A DNA stretch of 64,000 nucleotides from positions 34,165-98,164 of the forward strand of contig JAKQOH010000210.1 of assembly GCA_029565415.1 (NCBI GenBank), given 5' to 3'. A model generated the notes under the pieces. The model did no database searches, was not told the DNA's origin, and was given only the letters and a program-made list of their open reading frames with translations. The stretch comes from Candidatus Rifleibacteriota bacterium. GTDB taxonomy: Bacteria > Riflebacteria > Ozemobacteria > Ozemobacterales > Ozemobacteraceae. A program made the position numbers and the translations under genes. Numbering within the stretch: the first letter of the stretch is position 1; every line of letters starts with the position of its first letter. Of the stretch, positions 18,201 to 27,550 are shown piece after piece.

Positions 18201-21200
18201 CCGGAATCTGGGCGTCCCGATCGAAAAAGGTGCTCGGTCCGGATGTGCCGGTGGCCAGAGCCTGGATGACCGCCATGCCGACCGGAGAGGCATCGGCAAC
18301 CGACACGGTGAAGGTGGCAGCTGTCGCCACCCCGGGATTGATCGTGACAGGCAACGTTGGGGACACGAGCGTGAAGGTGTAGCTCCCGAGCGAGAAGCTG
18401 AGGGTCGCATTCGTCAGCGACACCGGATTGATGTAGGTGTTCTTGAGCGTCACGCCGACGGGAATGCCGGTCTGGCCCTGGCAGACGCCGTCCGGGGTGT
18501 CGGTGGTGATCGCCTCGATGCTCAGACCGCCGCAGATGAGGCGCACTTCGTTCAGAACGGGCATGGGGCCGTTCGAATTGCGCTGGAAGATGACCTTGTA
18601 CTGACAATATCGAAGATCGGAACTGGTGATCGTCGCAAAGCCACCAGCCGTAGCAGTAGCTATATTCACCCACGAATTCCAGCCGCCAAGCTCCGGGAGG
18701 GGGGTATTTCCCGTCCGGACGTAGAACAGGAGCCGGCCGGTCGCATCACCCGTGCAATCGTACTCCAACTGGACCCAGTCGGGGGTATCCAGGCGGGAGT
18801 CGAACACCTTCGAATCGAAATCGGCGACATTCGATCAGCCGCCCACCGGATTTTCGATCGTCCCGACCGTATAGTAGCCGTCGAAAGCGCGATCGCACTG
18901 AAAAAAAGAGGAGGGCGTCTGGCCCAGGCCAAGCTCGAGCGGCGTGTTCGTCAGATAGTTGGTGCCATTGTTCGCCGAAATGCCGACGGCGTTGATATCG
19001 TTCAGAATGGGATGTCCCGAGGCATTCGCCGTCGTCACGGAGCTCGGGCTCAGGTAATCGTACCGATGCGCGATATCCCCCGTCTGGTACAGGGTCGTCT
19101 GAAACACATAGGTATCGTCGGTCGGGTCGATATTCATCGAGCTCCGCCAGGTGAACACCTCCCGGTTGGCATACGTGTCGCGAAAGACACCGGGGGTATC
19201 GATGACGGTATCGTCGTTGTAGGTGAGATCGACCCAGAGCGGAGCGATCAGACCGCCCTGCCACCGGCCGTTTCCCGTGAAGGTCGCGAAGCTCTGGGCC
19301 GTAGCCCCCGCGAAGGAGCTCCAGTTGTTCGCGTTCGCCGTCGCGTTGTACAGAAGGTCGTTACTCCAGATCCACCAGTTCGGGGTGTTGGTTCCGAAAA
19401 ACCAGAAGGTGCCGCCGAACAGGTTCGTGATCTGCTGTCCGCGGCAATCGTTCCGCCAGCCGGCGCTGTTCGCATATCCGCCGGCCGCATTGAAATACTC
19501 GAACTCCTCGGCCCAACTTTCGGGCGCCGTATTTCCCGGATCGGGATCTCCCGAGATGACGGCCGGTGACTCCCGATACCCGTAATTGAAGGCAAGCGGC
19601 ACCGACTCGATTCCGGCTGCGAGGAGCTTTCTTGAATAGTACTGCGAATATTGGAGGGCGGCCGTCTGGGTGACGCCGTTCGAGAAGCCATAGGCCGGCT
19701 CCGGAGCCCCGGCATTACCCCAATACACATAGTAGATCCGTGAATCGCTCTTGGGCATGTTGACGAGGAAGGTCACCACCGGGTTCGCCAGGGTGCCGCC
19801 GACGACGCGCGGCACTTTGCTTCCCTGATCGTCGGCGACGCGAATCTCGGCCAACGCAGCCGGGGCCCCGGCCGGGATGTTGAAGGTGATGCGGCAGGGG
19901 GCGTTGATGCGGTCCGTGATGCCCGGCTCCCGAACCGTCACGGAGACGCGGCGAGGCCAGAAGCCCCCGCTGGCAAAGGTTTTCGGCCGGATGGAGCCCG
20001 GGTCGGTCGTGAAATCGATCATCGTCTGAAGCCGGGAGTTGTTGAAAAACGTGGAGGAGGCCGTATCGACGAACACGGGATCGGTCCGGATCATGAACCC
20101 GTTGCTGGAGCCCTTGCACTGGTCGATCTCGAGCGCATCCTGGGACTGGACCGTCGTGTAGTAGGTCATACCGCTCGCAAGATTCAGCCCGGTGAACGTG
20201 ACCGTGTTCGCCATGCCCACATCGGTCCAGTCCTTGACGTCGTTTCCGCCGGGAGTCGTGCCCACGGCGACCTTGTACCGCAGCAGAGAGGCTTTCGGAT
20301 GGTCCCAGTTCGCCTCGACCCGGTCGGTCAGCCAGGAATACGCGATGTCCTGCGAGGGACCGTCCCGCACCTTGATCTTGAAAAACACGGCCTCGACGCT
20401 GTTGGGGGATACATCACCACTGACCAGCTCGACATCCTGGACAACATAGTAATAAATATTGTCCGAGACCATGCGGCATCGGTATAGGTGGTCGCCGTCG
20501 TGGTGGCGATCTGGGTGTATGGACCGCCGCTGGTGGTCGCCCGGAACACCCGGTATTCCTTCAGGGCCACGGCACCGACACTGGGATTCCAGCTCAGAAA
20601 CACGTCCGTGCCGTTGTCGTCCGTCCGCAGGCCGGACGGGCTGATATTCAGCTTGACGTTGTCGAAATAGAACCCGAGAGCGCCATTGGTCTTGATATCC
20701 CAGTAGAGCCGGAAGAGATACGAGGTTCCCGGGCGCAGCGTGACCGGCGTCGTCCAGTTCATCGTCTGGAAGGCGGCGGTGGGATCCTGGATCAGGCTGA
20801 GGAACGTCGTGATGATCGTCTCGTTCGGGTAGGCGGCACTGCCGTCCAGACGAAGGGTCACGGTCGTGCGATTGTTCTTGCCGCTTTTTTTGTTGGTGGA
20901 GGCCTTGTGCTGCAGATAGGCACTGGCCCGGACGAAGCCGGCCGGGGTGGTGAACTTCTGTTCGACTAGGCCGTCCCCCTGGCGGTTGTTGGTGGTCATG
21001 CCGCCGAAGATGGAACCAACCGGAGCCCCTTCCGTGGCAACCCAGGAGAAGGCTTCGAGAGGAAACCCGCGCCGCACCTGGTTGTCGATCGTCCATCCCG
21101 ACCAGTCACTCAGGAACGTCCCGTTGTTGATCTGGTTGAGAGCCCAGGCCCGGCCGTGACAGAAAAGCAGGAAAACCATCAGAATCCCGATGGCTGCGAG

Positions 21201-21248
21201 GCGACATGATGGCAGGGTCCGCCCCCGGCCGAAGATACACGTCTTCAT
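12202..21248 (-). pseudogene. Second giant secreted repeat protein, broken by a frameshift and an in-frame TGA
   Basis: The start at 21248 (MKTCIFGRGR) has GGGAGGA upstream and a signal peptide (IGILMVFLLFCHGRAWA). The product begins with a carbohydrate-binding-like sandwich and a fibronectin-III-like unit. The frame then shifts by one base near 20470-20477: TTATTYTDA continues as MVSDNIYYYVV only in another frame. A DUF2341-like region follows (RIYYVYWGN). At 18835-18837 an in-frame TGA splits ENPVGG from SNVADFDSK; the same frame then stays open to 12202. The rest holds CARDB-like modules (GQTGIPV) and NTG repeats with acidic loops (DTDADGAIDAGEA, DSNGNGVADPGEA). It ends in a VWFDGVQLEK sandwich and a tail ending KKYYFEW. 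Repaired length would be about 3,015 residues. Domain content matches the intact giant at 2742-11468. Either true decay or two assembly errors is possible. Confidence 0.85.
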
Positions 21249-21381
21249 CCGACGTCCTCCCGACAAAGCAATACCGCAGAAGTTGAGGAAAGATCCGTTT
21301 CGGCCGGTCAGCAGAGGACAGGGTCCTCTCTCTCATTCTAACAACGGACTTCAGGTGGAAACAAGAGCCCCCGGTCACGAA

Positions 21382-21774
21382 TCAATCGAGGCCCAGGTCT
21401 CCGATGATCTTGTACTGGTCGCCTTCCCGCAGAATACTCAGTTCGCGGCCCGGGAAGGCCTCGGCCAGCCTCTCCCGCAGGAGATCGAGCGCCTCTGCCT
21501 CAATCGCCTCACGGGCCGCCCCGGGAACCGGTTCGAAGGTCGCCAGACGCACCCGGAACACGTAGCCTTCGCCGTGGGCTGAGCCGAAGCCGGCGGTATA
21601 ACCGACGCTCAGATCGAACAGGCCGTCGGCATCCCGCGTGCTTCCCTCGCCGTGCGCCGGCCGGTGGGGCTTCCGGGAAAAACGGCTGCCATGACGCTTT
21701 TCGAGCTCCGCGTCGGCCTGATCGAACGCCTCGCGCAGCTTCGCCTCCCAGGCTTCGACTCTGGCAAGGCTCAT
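21382..21774 (-). CDS. Conserved hypothetical protein, 130 aa
   Basis: A soluble, charged protein of 130 residues with no signal peptide or known motif that I recognise. Notable segments are GLFDLSVGYTAGFGSAHGEGYVFRVRLATFEPV and a C-terminal EAFPGREL...YKIIGDLGLD, which recurs in truncated form at 11525-11636. Its ATG overlaps the TGA of the upstream YhcH-family gene by 4 nt (ATGA), so the two are translationally coupled. It lies 134 nt upstream of the second giant gene on the same strand. Function unknown. Confidence 0.75.
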   Translation of the reverse strand: MSLARVEAWEAKLREAFDQADAELEKRHGSRFSRKPHRPAHGEGSTRDADGLFDLSVGYTAGFGSAHGEGYVFRVRLATFEPVPGAAREAIEAEALDLLRERLAEAFPGRELSILREGDQYKIIGDLGLD

Positions 21775-22223
21775 GGGGCTTCTATTTTTACAACTATTTT
21801 CCGGACGGGGCCGGGATTCCCGTCCAACGCCATGCCTGGCATGTGGGCGTCTTCCGGAAAGAGGATGACGGCCATCTCCGGGGCGAGCGTGAAGAATTCG
21901 CCCTCTCCCGAAAGCACCGACAGGTCGCGGGCGTCATCATGGGACTCGAGGCGCATTTCCCCGAGACGGCCGAAGCCGAACCGCTCGCGGCCCGAGGCGA
22001 CGAGCTGGACGTCGACATACCGGCGGTGCGCTTCCCAGAAGCCTTCGCCGGGCCGTTTCGTCGTGTAATCCGACACCGTGACGAAGAGACGCTCCCCGTC
22101 GATCTCATGGCGGCCCACGGCCAGCGATGCAAGATCACGGGCGCCGAGCCACGCCCGGGCCCGCGCCAGGGCCGGCAGACACCCGTCGTAACGGGCCAGG
22201 GATTGCAGTCCGGTGACGATCAT
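21771..22223 (-). CDS. YhcH/YjgK/YiaL family protein (DUF386)
   Basis: 150 residues, near the usual length for this cupin-like family. Family signatures are visible: DGERLFVTVSDYTTKRPGEGFWEAHRRYVDVQLVASGRERF, where the WExHRxYxDxQ block carries the putative metal ligands, then a FFTLAPEMAVILFPEDAHMPGMA block near the end. Family members are linked to sialic acid or other sugar catabolism, probably as sugar anomerases or binding proteins. No sugar catabolic genes lie nearby, so the substrate cannot be inferred. It is the first gene of a two-gene unit with the 130-aa protein at 21382-21774. Confidence 0.9.
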   Translation of the reverse strand: MIVTGLQSLARYDGCLPALARARAWLGARDLASLAVGRHEIDGERLFVTVSDYTTKRPGEGFWEAHRRYVDVQLVASGRERFGFGRLGEMRLESHDDARDLSVLSGEGEFFTLAPEMAVILFPEDAHMPGMALDGNPGPVRKIVVKIEAP

Positions 22224-22441
22224 GGCATACTCCTTCGCATGAGGTCAGTATGCCCGAACACGCCCGGCTCCGCAACAGAGAGAACGCGGATTGCGGCGGG
22301 TTCAGCCCCATTTCCCCCGGCTGATGGTTTTGTTTTCCCCGCATGCCGGGTATGGCTGGGCGCTGGAGGACATCGGCAAACATGCCGATACAGGAAAGGA
22401 GAGTTCTTTTCGGAATGACCACCAGGAAGGAGAAGCTCGTG

Positions 22442-22573
22442 ATGAAAGCAGAGATCGTTTCGGCCCCTCATCAGCGCGAATGCAAGGCCTGTTCCCGGTT
22501 CACCATCCTGAAAACTCCGTGCAGGTCAGAGGCCTGCATCTACCGCCAGAGAGAAGCCCAGAGCGCCCGGTAA
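22442..22573 (+). CDS. Small Cys4 (zinc-ribbon-like) protein, 43 aa
   Basis: The ATG at 22442 is preceded by GGAAGGAG with 9 nt spacing. An in-frame ATG at 22415 also has an AGGAAAGGAG upstream and would add nine residues. The product contains C-x2-C-x9-C-x4-C (ECKAC...TPCRSEAC), consistent with a small metal-binding protein. The stop TAA is embedded in a strong terminator, which supports a genuine short transcript. Function unknown. Confidence 0.6.
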   Translation: MKAEIVSAPHQRECKACSRFTILKTPCRSEACIYRQREAQSAR

Positions 22574-22595
22574 ACCAGCCGGGCGCCATTTTTTT
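22563..22595 (+). terminator. Rho-independent terminator after the small Cys4 gene
   Basis: GCGCCCGG and CCGGGCGC form an 8-bp stem with an 8-nt loop, followed by CATTTTTTT. The stop codon of the small gene lies inside the loop. Confidence 0.85.
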
Positions 22596-22620
22596 CGCCC
22601 CATGGTAGAATGCTGCTGCC

Positions 22621-23457
22621 ATGGCGAAACACAATGACGTGACGTCGGTCCTGCCGCTCATCATCGGCGGGGCCTACATCCTTGCCCAGTTGTATCTCGG
22701 CGCGGCCCGGGAAGCGCGCACCCCGCAGCCTTCCGCCGGCCCGTCCGTTGCCGTCGAGTATCCGCCGTCCCGCGACGACGGCCCCTACACCCTCGACCGG
22801 GAAGGCCGCACGCCGCTGCATCTGGCGGCCAGGCTGGGCCTGCTCGATCTGATGGAAGTGTATCTGCTGCGCGGCGACATGGTCGATGCCACCGATCGGG
22901 ATGGAAACACGCCCCTTCTGCTTGCGGCGGCAAAAGGCCATGAAAAAGCTGTTCTGATGCTGCTTTCGAAAGGTGCCCAGATCGATGCCCGCAACCGGGG
23001 CCGGCGCACCCCGTTTCTCGCCGCCCTTTTCGGAGGCCACGGCAAGGTCGCGATCATCCTGGCCAATGCCGGAGCGGATCTGAAAGCTGTCGACGGGGCG
23101 GGCTGGACGGCGCTGCACTGCGCGGCCGAAAGCGGTCTCGAGGAGTGGGTGAAACGCCTGCTGATCCTGCGGTTCGACCCGAACGCCCTGCGCGTTCAGG
23201 AGTGGACCCCGCTCCACGTGGCCATCTACAAGCAGCACCCCGGCTGCGTCCGGTATCTTCTCGAGGCGGGCGCGAATCCGGCCCTGGTCATGGGATACGG
23301 CCACTCGGCCCTGGATATGGCCCGCAACAGCCCGAACCCCCGCATACGCGAGGAGATCGGCCGGATCCGCGAGATGCCGCGCGGCAAACCCGCCTGGATG
23401 ACCCCGCCGGCCGAGCAGGAGACGCTCCCGCCGGAAGCGCCGGAACGCCCTCGCTGA
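22621..23457 (+). CDS. Membrane-anchored ankyrin repeat protein
   Basis: 278 residues. An N-terminal hydrophobic segment (VLPLIIGGAYILAQLYLG, about residues 10-27) should anchor or export the protein. Five to six ankyrin repeats follow from about residue 59 (GRTPLHLAARLG, GNTPLLLAAAKGH, RRTPFLAALFGGH, GWTALHCAAESG, EWTPLHVAIYKQH, GHSALDMARNS). The C-terminal 35 residues are proline-rich. Ankyrin repeats mediate protein binding; the partner is not evident. It converges on the dipeptidase gene 9 bp away. Confidence 0.9.
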   Translation: MAKHNDVTSVLPLIIGGAYILAQLYLGAAREARTPQPSAGPSVAVEYPPSRDDGPYTLDREGRTPLHLAARLGLLDLMEVYLLRGDMVDATDRDGNTPLLLAAAKGHEKAVLMLLSKGAQIDARNRGRRTPFLAALFGGHGKVAIILANAGADLKAVDGAGWTALHCAAESGLEEWVKRLLILRFDPNALRVQEWTPLHVAIYKQHPGCVRYLLEAGANPALVMGYGHSALDMARNSPNPRIREEIGRIREMPRGKPAWMTPPAEQETLPPEAPERPR

Positions 23458-23466
23458 CCCTTTCCG

Positions 23467-25008
23467 TCAGAAGCGTTCGGCGAGCAGTCTCGTCAGAAGC
23501 CCGAAAAAGCGGCCGACGCTCGGCACGTTCAGCCGTTCGCGCGGCGTGTGGGCGTTCTCGATCGTCGGGCCGAACGACACCATCTCCATGCCGGGCACCC
23601 GCTCGGCGATCGCGCCGCACTCGAGACCGGCATGCACGACGTTCAGCTTCATCGCGGAGCCGGTGACGGCGCGGTACAGGTCGCACACCTTCTTCACGAG
23701 CGGCGCATCGGGGCTCGTCTGCCACGGTGGATACGGCACGCCCGCCTCGCAGGTACCGCCATGACGGGCCGCCAACCGGGCGATCGTCTCGCCCAGGGCG
23801 GCGATCGCGGGCGGTTTCGAGCTCTGGAGGTGGGAAATCAGCGTCACGGATTCGGTCGCGGTCGTGATGACGCCGGGATTCATCGACGTCTCGACCAGCC
23901 CGGGGAACTGGCTGCTCATCTGCTGGATGCCGCTGGGCAGCTCGAGGATGAACTCCGTGAATTTGCGGGTCTCATCGACCGACAGCGCGTCGGGCTGCCG
24001 GCCGAGAATCGGAACGACCCGCAGCTCGATGCCGGGGTCGGCGGCGCCGTATTCGCGCCGCAGCCGTTTCTGGAGCGCCGGCAGCATCTCGGCCAGGAAC
24101 GGCAGATGCTTCGTCGGGATGACGAGGTCGAGCAGGACGTCGCGGGGGATCGTGGTGTCGATGCTGCCGCCACGGATCGCGATCAGCCGCAACGGAACGA
24201 CCGAGGCGACGGTGCGCAGGAGCTGGCCCGCCAGCCGGATCGCATTCGCCCGGCCTCGATGGATGTCGACGCCGGAATGGCCGCCCTGGAGCGAGCCGAT
24301 CGTGACCCGTAGCGCCTGCACATCCGAACCGCCGGCCGGTTTGCGCGGCCACGGCAGCACGGCCGTGTCGGCACGGCCGCCGGCGCAGCCGATGTTCAGC
24401 TCGCCATCCGTCTCGCTGTCGAGATTGATCAGCCGCCGGCCCTCGAAAAAGGTCGGCGTCAGGCCATACACACCCGTGAAGTTCCCCTCCTCGTCGACGG
24501 TGAACAGCAGCTCGAGCCGCCCATGCTCGGCAGCAGCGCCGCGCATCAGGGCGAGCAGCGCCGCGACACCGATGCCGTTGTCGGCCCCCAGCGTCGTACC
24601 GTTCGCGCTCACCCACTCCCCCGACACGCCCGGCACGATCGGATCCCGCTCGAAATCGTGACGGCTCTCGGGAACGCGGTCGCACACCATGTCGAGATGC
24701 GCATGACAGACCGTGACCGGCTCTTTTTCGCGACCCCGGGTTGCAGGAACCCTGACCAGCAGATTGCCGACGGCATCGACCGTGGCTGGAAGGCCCAACC
24801 GGTCCGCCTCGGCTTTCAGCATATCGCGAATGCCCGCCTCCCGGCCTGAGCCGCGCGGGACGGCGCTGATTTCCCAGAATGCCCGCCAAACTTCTGCCCC
24901 GGGGCCGTTTCGGAGGGTTTCCGGCACGTCCGCCGCCCGGGCAGTATCCCAGGAAAAAGCGCAGAAGCCGAATGTCATCATATATATAAACAGAACGATA
25001 TTTTTCAT
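23467..25008 (-). CDS. pepD: Exported aminoacyl-histidine dipeptidase (PepD-like, M20C)
   Basis: 513 residues with start at 25008 (MKNIVLFIYMMTFGFCAFSW), preceded by GGAGAGGGAAG. PepD-family motifs are CHAHLDMVCD (metal His104 and Asp106), GTTLGADNGIGVAALLALM (bridging Asp), FTVDEEGNFTGVYGL (catalytic and metal Glu), and AGLECGAIAERVPGMEMVSFGPTIENAHTPRERL near the end. Classical PepD enzymes are cytoplasmic di-zinc dipeptidases releasing C-terminal His or other residues. This one has a signal peptide, so it probably works in the periplasm or outside. It faces away from the DUF4105 gene, with a 143-nt divergent region between them. Confidence 0.92.
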   Translation of the reverse strand: MKNIVLFIYMMTFGFCAFSWDTARAADVPETLRNGPGAEVWRAFWEISAVPRGSGREAGIRDMLKAEADRLGLPATVDAVGNLLVRVPATRGREKEPVTVCHAHLDMVCDRVPESRHDFERDPIVPGVSGEWVSANGTTLGADNGIGVAALLALMRGAAAEHGRLELLFTVDEEGNFTGVYGLTPTFFEGRRLINLDSETDGELNIGCAGGRADTAVLPWPRKPAGGSDVQALRVTIGSLQGGHSGVDIHRGRANAIRLAGQLLRTVASVVPLRLIAIRGGSIDTTIPRDVLLDLVIPTKHLPFLAEMLPALQKRLRREYGAADPGIELRVVPILGRQPDALSVDETRKFTEFILELPSGIQQMSSQFPGLVETSMNPGVITTATESVTLISHLQSSKPPAIAALGETIARLAARHGGTCEAGVPYPPWQTSPDAPLVKKVCDLYRAVTGSAMKLNVVHAGLECGAIAERVPGMEMVSFGPTIENAHTPRERLNVPSVGRFFGLLTRLLAERF

Positions 25009-25151
25009 CTTCCCTCTCCGGGTGAATTGGTTCACGGGCACTCGCCGGTGGCGGCAACAAGTCCATGGTACATCAGGGTCGGGGTTGACGCGACAAGAAT
25101 CCGGCCGGCAGGTATAATGGTACAATACTCTCGATGAATGGGGGAGAATTC

Positions 25152-26270
25152 ATGCAGCTTCGCAACAACGTCCTGGTGATCGTTCTGTGTATTCTGACGA
25201 TGCTGGTGCCGCCGGCCGGATTTGCCGGCACGCCGGCGGCCCAGGCCCCCGAAGCGCGGGGCGGATACGGCGTCCAGTACACCCTCGACGGCGTTCTCGA
25301 GCTTCAGGAGGGCGTGGTGACGCTGCACACCGGCGACGGACGGGTGTTCACCCTGCTGGTCAATCCGAAGAAGGTCGCCTCGTGGGTCGGGCGCACCGTC
25401 CGGGTCGAGGGCCTCGCCCGCCAGGCCGATGATCTCGACCGCTGGAAGGTGAAAAAGATCACCCCCGTTCCGCCCGATCCCGACACGAAGATCGAGCTGC
25501 CTCCCTACAAGTCGTTCCAGAAGCCCCCGGCCCTCATCGGCCGCAAGGGCGATACGTTCCAGGTGGCGAACGTCCGGTGGGACATCGCCCCCGGCGGAAC
25601 CGGGAAAGCCGACGAGGAGCCGGCCTACGGCTGGCGCACGGCGACGATCCGGCCCGACCGCGTGAAGAACGTGTATTTCGTGAAGAAGCCCTTCCCGCCC
25701 GAATGGATCGCCGCCCACTCGCTGATGGTGTTCACCTTCGACAAGGGCGGCATGGTCGACGAGACCGGCCGTGAATCGAGCGGCCTGGTGCTGACGATCG
25801 AGGCCTACCAGCGCACCAACCAGAAATACGGCCTGGTGGAAGGCATGAAGCGCCGGTTCGGCGTCGTCTGGCTGCTGACGACCTGGGACAATTACCTCGA
25901 GCAAAGCTGTCATTACGGCAAAGGCAAGCTGCACCTGTATCCCGTGCGGCTGACCGGCGACCAGAAGAAGCAACTGGCGCGCGAGGCGATCGAACAGGCC
26001 GTGGTAAACCGCGAAGGCGAGTTCTACCACACGATCACGAACAACTGCACGAACAACCTCGTCATCCTGCTGAACCGCGTCCTCGAGCCGGCCCGGCGCA
26101 TCAAACTGTGGGCGCTGCCGAGCTTCATCTACAACTTCCGCGCCACGATGCCGGTCTGGGTCCCGCCGATGCTGACCAAGCGCGGCCTGCTCGGTCCCGA
26201 ACTGCCGGTGGTCGACACCACGACCTGGAAGGCCCCCTGGGCTCAAAACCCCGACACCTACAAGCCCTGA
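25152..26270 (+). CDS. Exported DUF4105 (Lnb-type N-terminal) protein
   Basis: 372 residues. The ATG at 25152 has GGGGGAGA at good spacing and gives a signal peptide (NNVLVIVLCILTMLVPPAGFA); the ATG at 25134 would add six residues. Residues of about 40-100 form a small beta domain (VLELQEGVVTLHTGDGRVFTLLVNPKKVASWVG), possibly OB-like. The C-terminal part has the DUF4105 signature FYHTITNNCTNNLVILLNRVL. The first of two conserved histidines is plausible in HSLMVFTFD. Lnb-type proteins are linked to lacto-N-biosidase and bacterial envelope functions, but the activity of most DUF4105 members is unknown. A hairpin terminator follows. Confidence 0.82.
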   Translation: MQLRNNVLVIVLCILTMLVPPAGFAGTPAAQAPEARGGYGVQYTLDGVLELQEGVVTLHTGDGRVFTLLVNPKKVASWVGRTVRVEGLARQADDLDRWKVKKITPVPPDPDTKIELPPYKSFQKPPALIGRKGDTFQVANVRWDIAPGGTGKADEEPAYGWRTATIRPDRVKNVYFVKKPFPPEWIAAHSLMVFTFDKGGMVDETGRESSGLVLTIEAYQRTNQKYGLVEGMKRRFGVVWLLTTWDNYLEQSCHYGKGKLHLYPVRLTGDQKKQLAREAIEQAVVNREGEFYHTITNNCTNNLVILLNRVLEPARRIKLWALPSFIYNFRATMPVWVPPMLTKRGLLGPELPVVDTTTWKAPWAQNPDTYKP

Positions 26271-26285
26271 CCAGAAAAGCATCCA

Positions 26286-26318
26286 GCGGGCGCCGGTTCG
26301 AAGCCGGCGCCCGCTTCC
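26286..26318 (+). terminator. Strong hairpin after the DUF4105 gene
   Basis: GCGGGCGCCGG pairs with CCGGCGCCCGC (11 bp) around a TTCGAAG-type loop, followed by TTCCC. The U-tail is short, so it may be a weak or Rho-assisted terminator. Confidence 0.65.
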
Positions 26319-26335
26319 CATGAGGATCTATTTTG

Positions 26336-27538
26336 ATGAATATATTCAACTCACCTCTCCGCCGAGGCGCTCCTCTGTTCATTCTCGCCGCCCTCTTCAC
26401 GGGCATCTCCGCGTCGTGCCCGGCCATGCCGGCGGTCCCCGGAACGCCCGGCGCCGCCGGCCCGGATCTCGTCTATCGCGCCGAGGACCTCGAGTTCCGT
26501 CCGGAACGGGCCGCCCGCGTGATCGGCGATGCCGATGTCGAGGCGATGCTCGCGAAGCTGCTCGGCGACAAGGCGTTCCTGCTTCCGCTGCTGCAGCTCG
26601 ACCGGGCCGATCGGCGGGAGAAGCTGCGAAACGTCCTCCAGATCGCCGAGACCGTGAAAGCGCTCGACCTGGGGAATCTCGACGCGATCGAAAACGTCCT
26701 CCGGGTCGATGCCCTGACGGACGTCTGGCGCGGCATCCAGGGGCTGCGAGGAAAAGCGGTTTCCGAGTCCCAGCTCGAAGGGCTGCGCCGGGCCGTCGAA
26801 ACCTACGGCACCCTGGCGGATCTCGCCCGCCGGTTCGGCAACACCCCGAAGCGCGGCCGGTATGCCTTTCTGCTCGCCACGGCCCGCGAGGAGCTCGCCC
26901 GGCGGATCAAGGATCCCGAAAAAGTGCGGCTACTCAAACAGCTCATCCGGGAGGATCTCCTCGAAGCCCTCGCCTCGCTCGGCTCGAAGCCGGCCGGCGA
27001 GTCCGGTGAAAAACCCGATGAAGAGCCGCTTCCGGCAACCCGCGAGGATATCGAGGAGAAGCTCAAGACCCTCGACGAGGAGTTCGGGGGCATCTCCCCC
27101 CTCCGCGCCCCCGGCGGCAAAGGCGTCACGACCACTTCGGCGATGGGCATGCGCCGCCATCCGAAAACCGGCCGCATGCGGTACCACTCCGGCATCGACC
27201 TGGCCGGAGCGGGCTGCGACGGCTGGAAGGTCGCCGCGATCGGACCCGGCCGTGTCGTTTCCAGCGGCTGGAATGGCGGCTACGGCTACATGGTCGTCCT
27301 GCGTCACGATCTCGACGCCGGCCTCGTCTACTCGCGATACGGCCATCTGCGGCGCGAGGGGCGTCTCCCTCCCGGCACCGTCGTCGGCCGGGGCGATCCC
27401 ATCGGCCTGTGCAACAACACGGGGGTCTCGACCGGCCCCCATCTGCATTTCGAGATCCGGCGGCACGCCGAGTCCGGCCGCCCCGTCGATCCCCGCCCGT
27501 TCCTCTCGGAATCGGCCGATGCTCTCCTCGCGGACTGA
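26336..27538 (+). CDS. Exported M23 (LytM-type) murein peptidase
   Basis: 400 residues, start at ATG 26336 with GAGG 10 nt upstream. An N-terminal signal (APLFILAALFTGISAS) leads to a helical region of about 200 residues (about 40-245), probably coiled or regulatory. The C-terminal LytM domain has metal ligands in RYHSGIDLAG (His284, Asp288) and the catalytic GPHLHFEIR (HxH). The complete ligand set suggests an active zinc endopeptidase cutting peptidoglycan cross-links, unlike the degenerate EnvC/NlpD activators. It follows the DUF4105 gene and precedes the propeller-like gene on the same strand. Confidence 0.92.
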   Translation: MNIFNSPLRRGAPLFILAALFTGISASCPAMPAVPGTPGAAGPDLVYRAEDLEFRPERAARVIGDADVEAMLAKLLGDKAFLLPLLQLDRADRREKLRNVLQIAETVKALDLGNLDAIENVLRVDALTDVWRGIQGLRGKAVSESQLEGLRRAVETYGTLADLARRFGNTPKRGRYAFLLATAREELARRIKDPEKVRLLKQLIREDLLEALASLGSKPAGESGEKPDEEPLPATREDIEEKLKTLDEEFGGISPLRAPGGKGVTTTSAMGMRRHPKTGRMRYHSGIDLAGAGCDGWKVAAIGPGRVVSSGWNGGYGYMVVLRHDLDAGLVYSRYGHLRREGRLPPGTVVGRGDPIGLCNNTGVSTGPHLHFEIRRHAESGRPVDPRPFLSESADALLAD

Positions 27539-27550
27539 GAATTTCATATC

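Noticed and set aside
18835..18837. TGA as a selenocysteine codon in giant protein 2
   Set aside because: No redox motif around it, no evident SECIS-like hairpin, and the same gene has an independent frameshift. Simple gene breakage or error explains both.
13483..19569. A 2,028-codon open frame on the plus strand, antisense to giant protein 2
   Set aside because: Its product is Arg/His/Gly-rich without domain pattern, while the minus strand has a coherent repeat protein. GC-rich codon use keeps the opposite frame free of stops.
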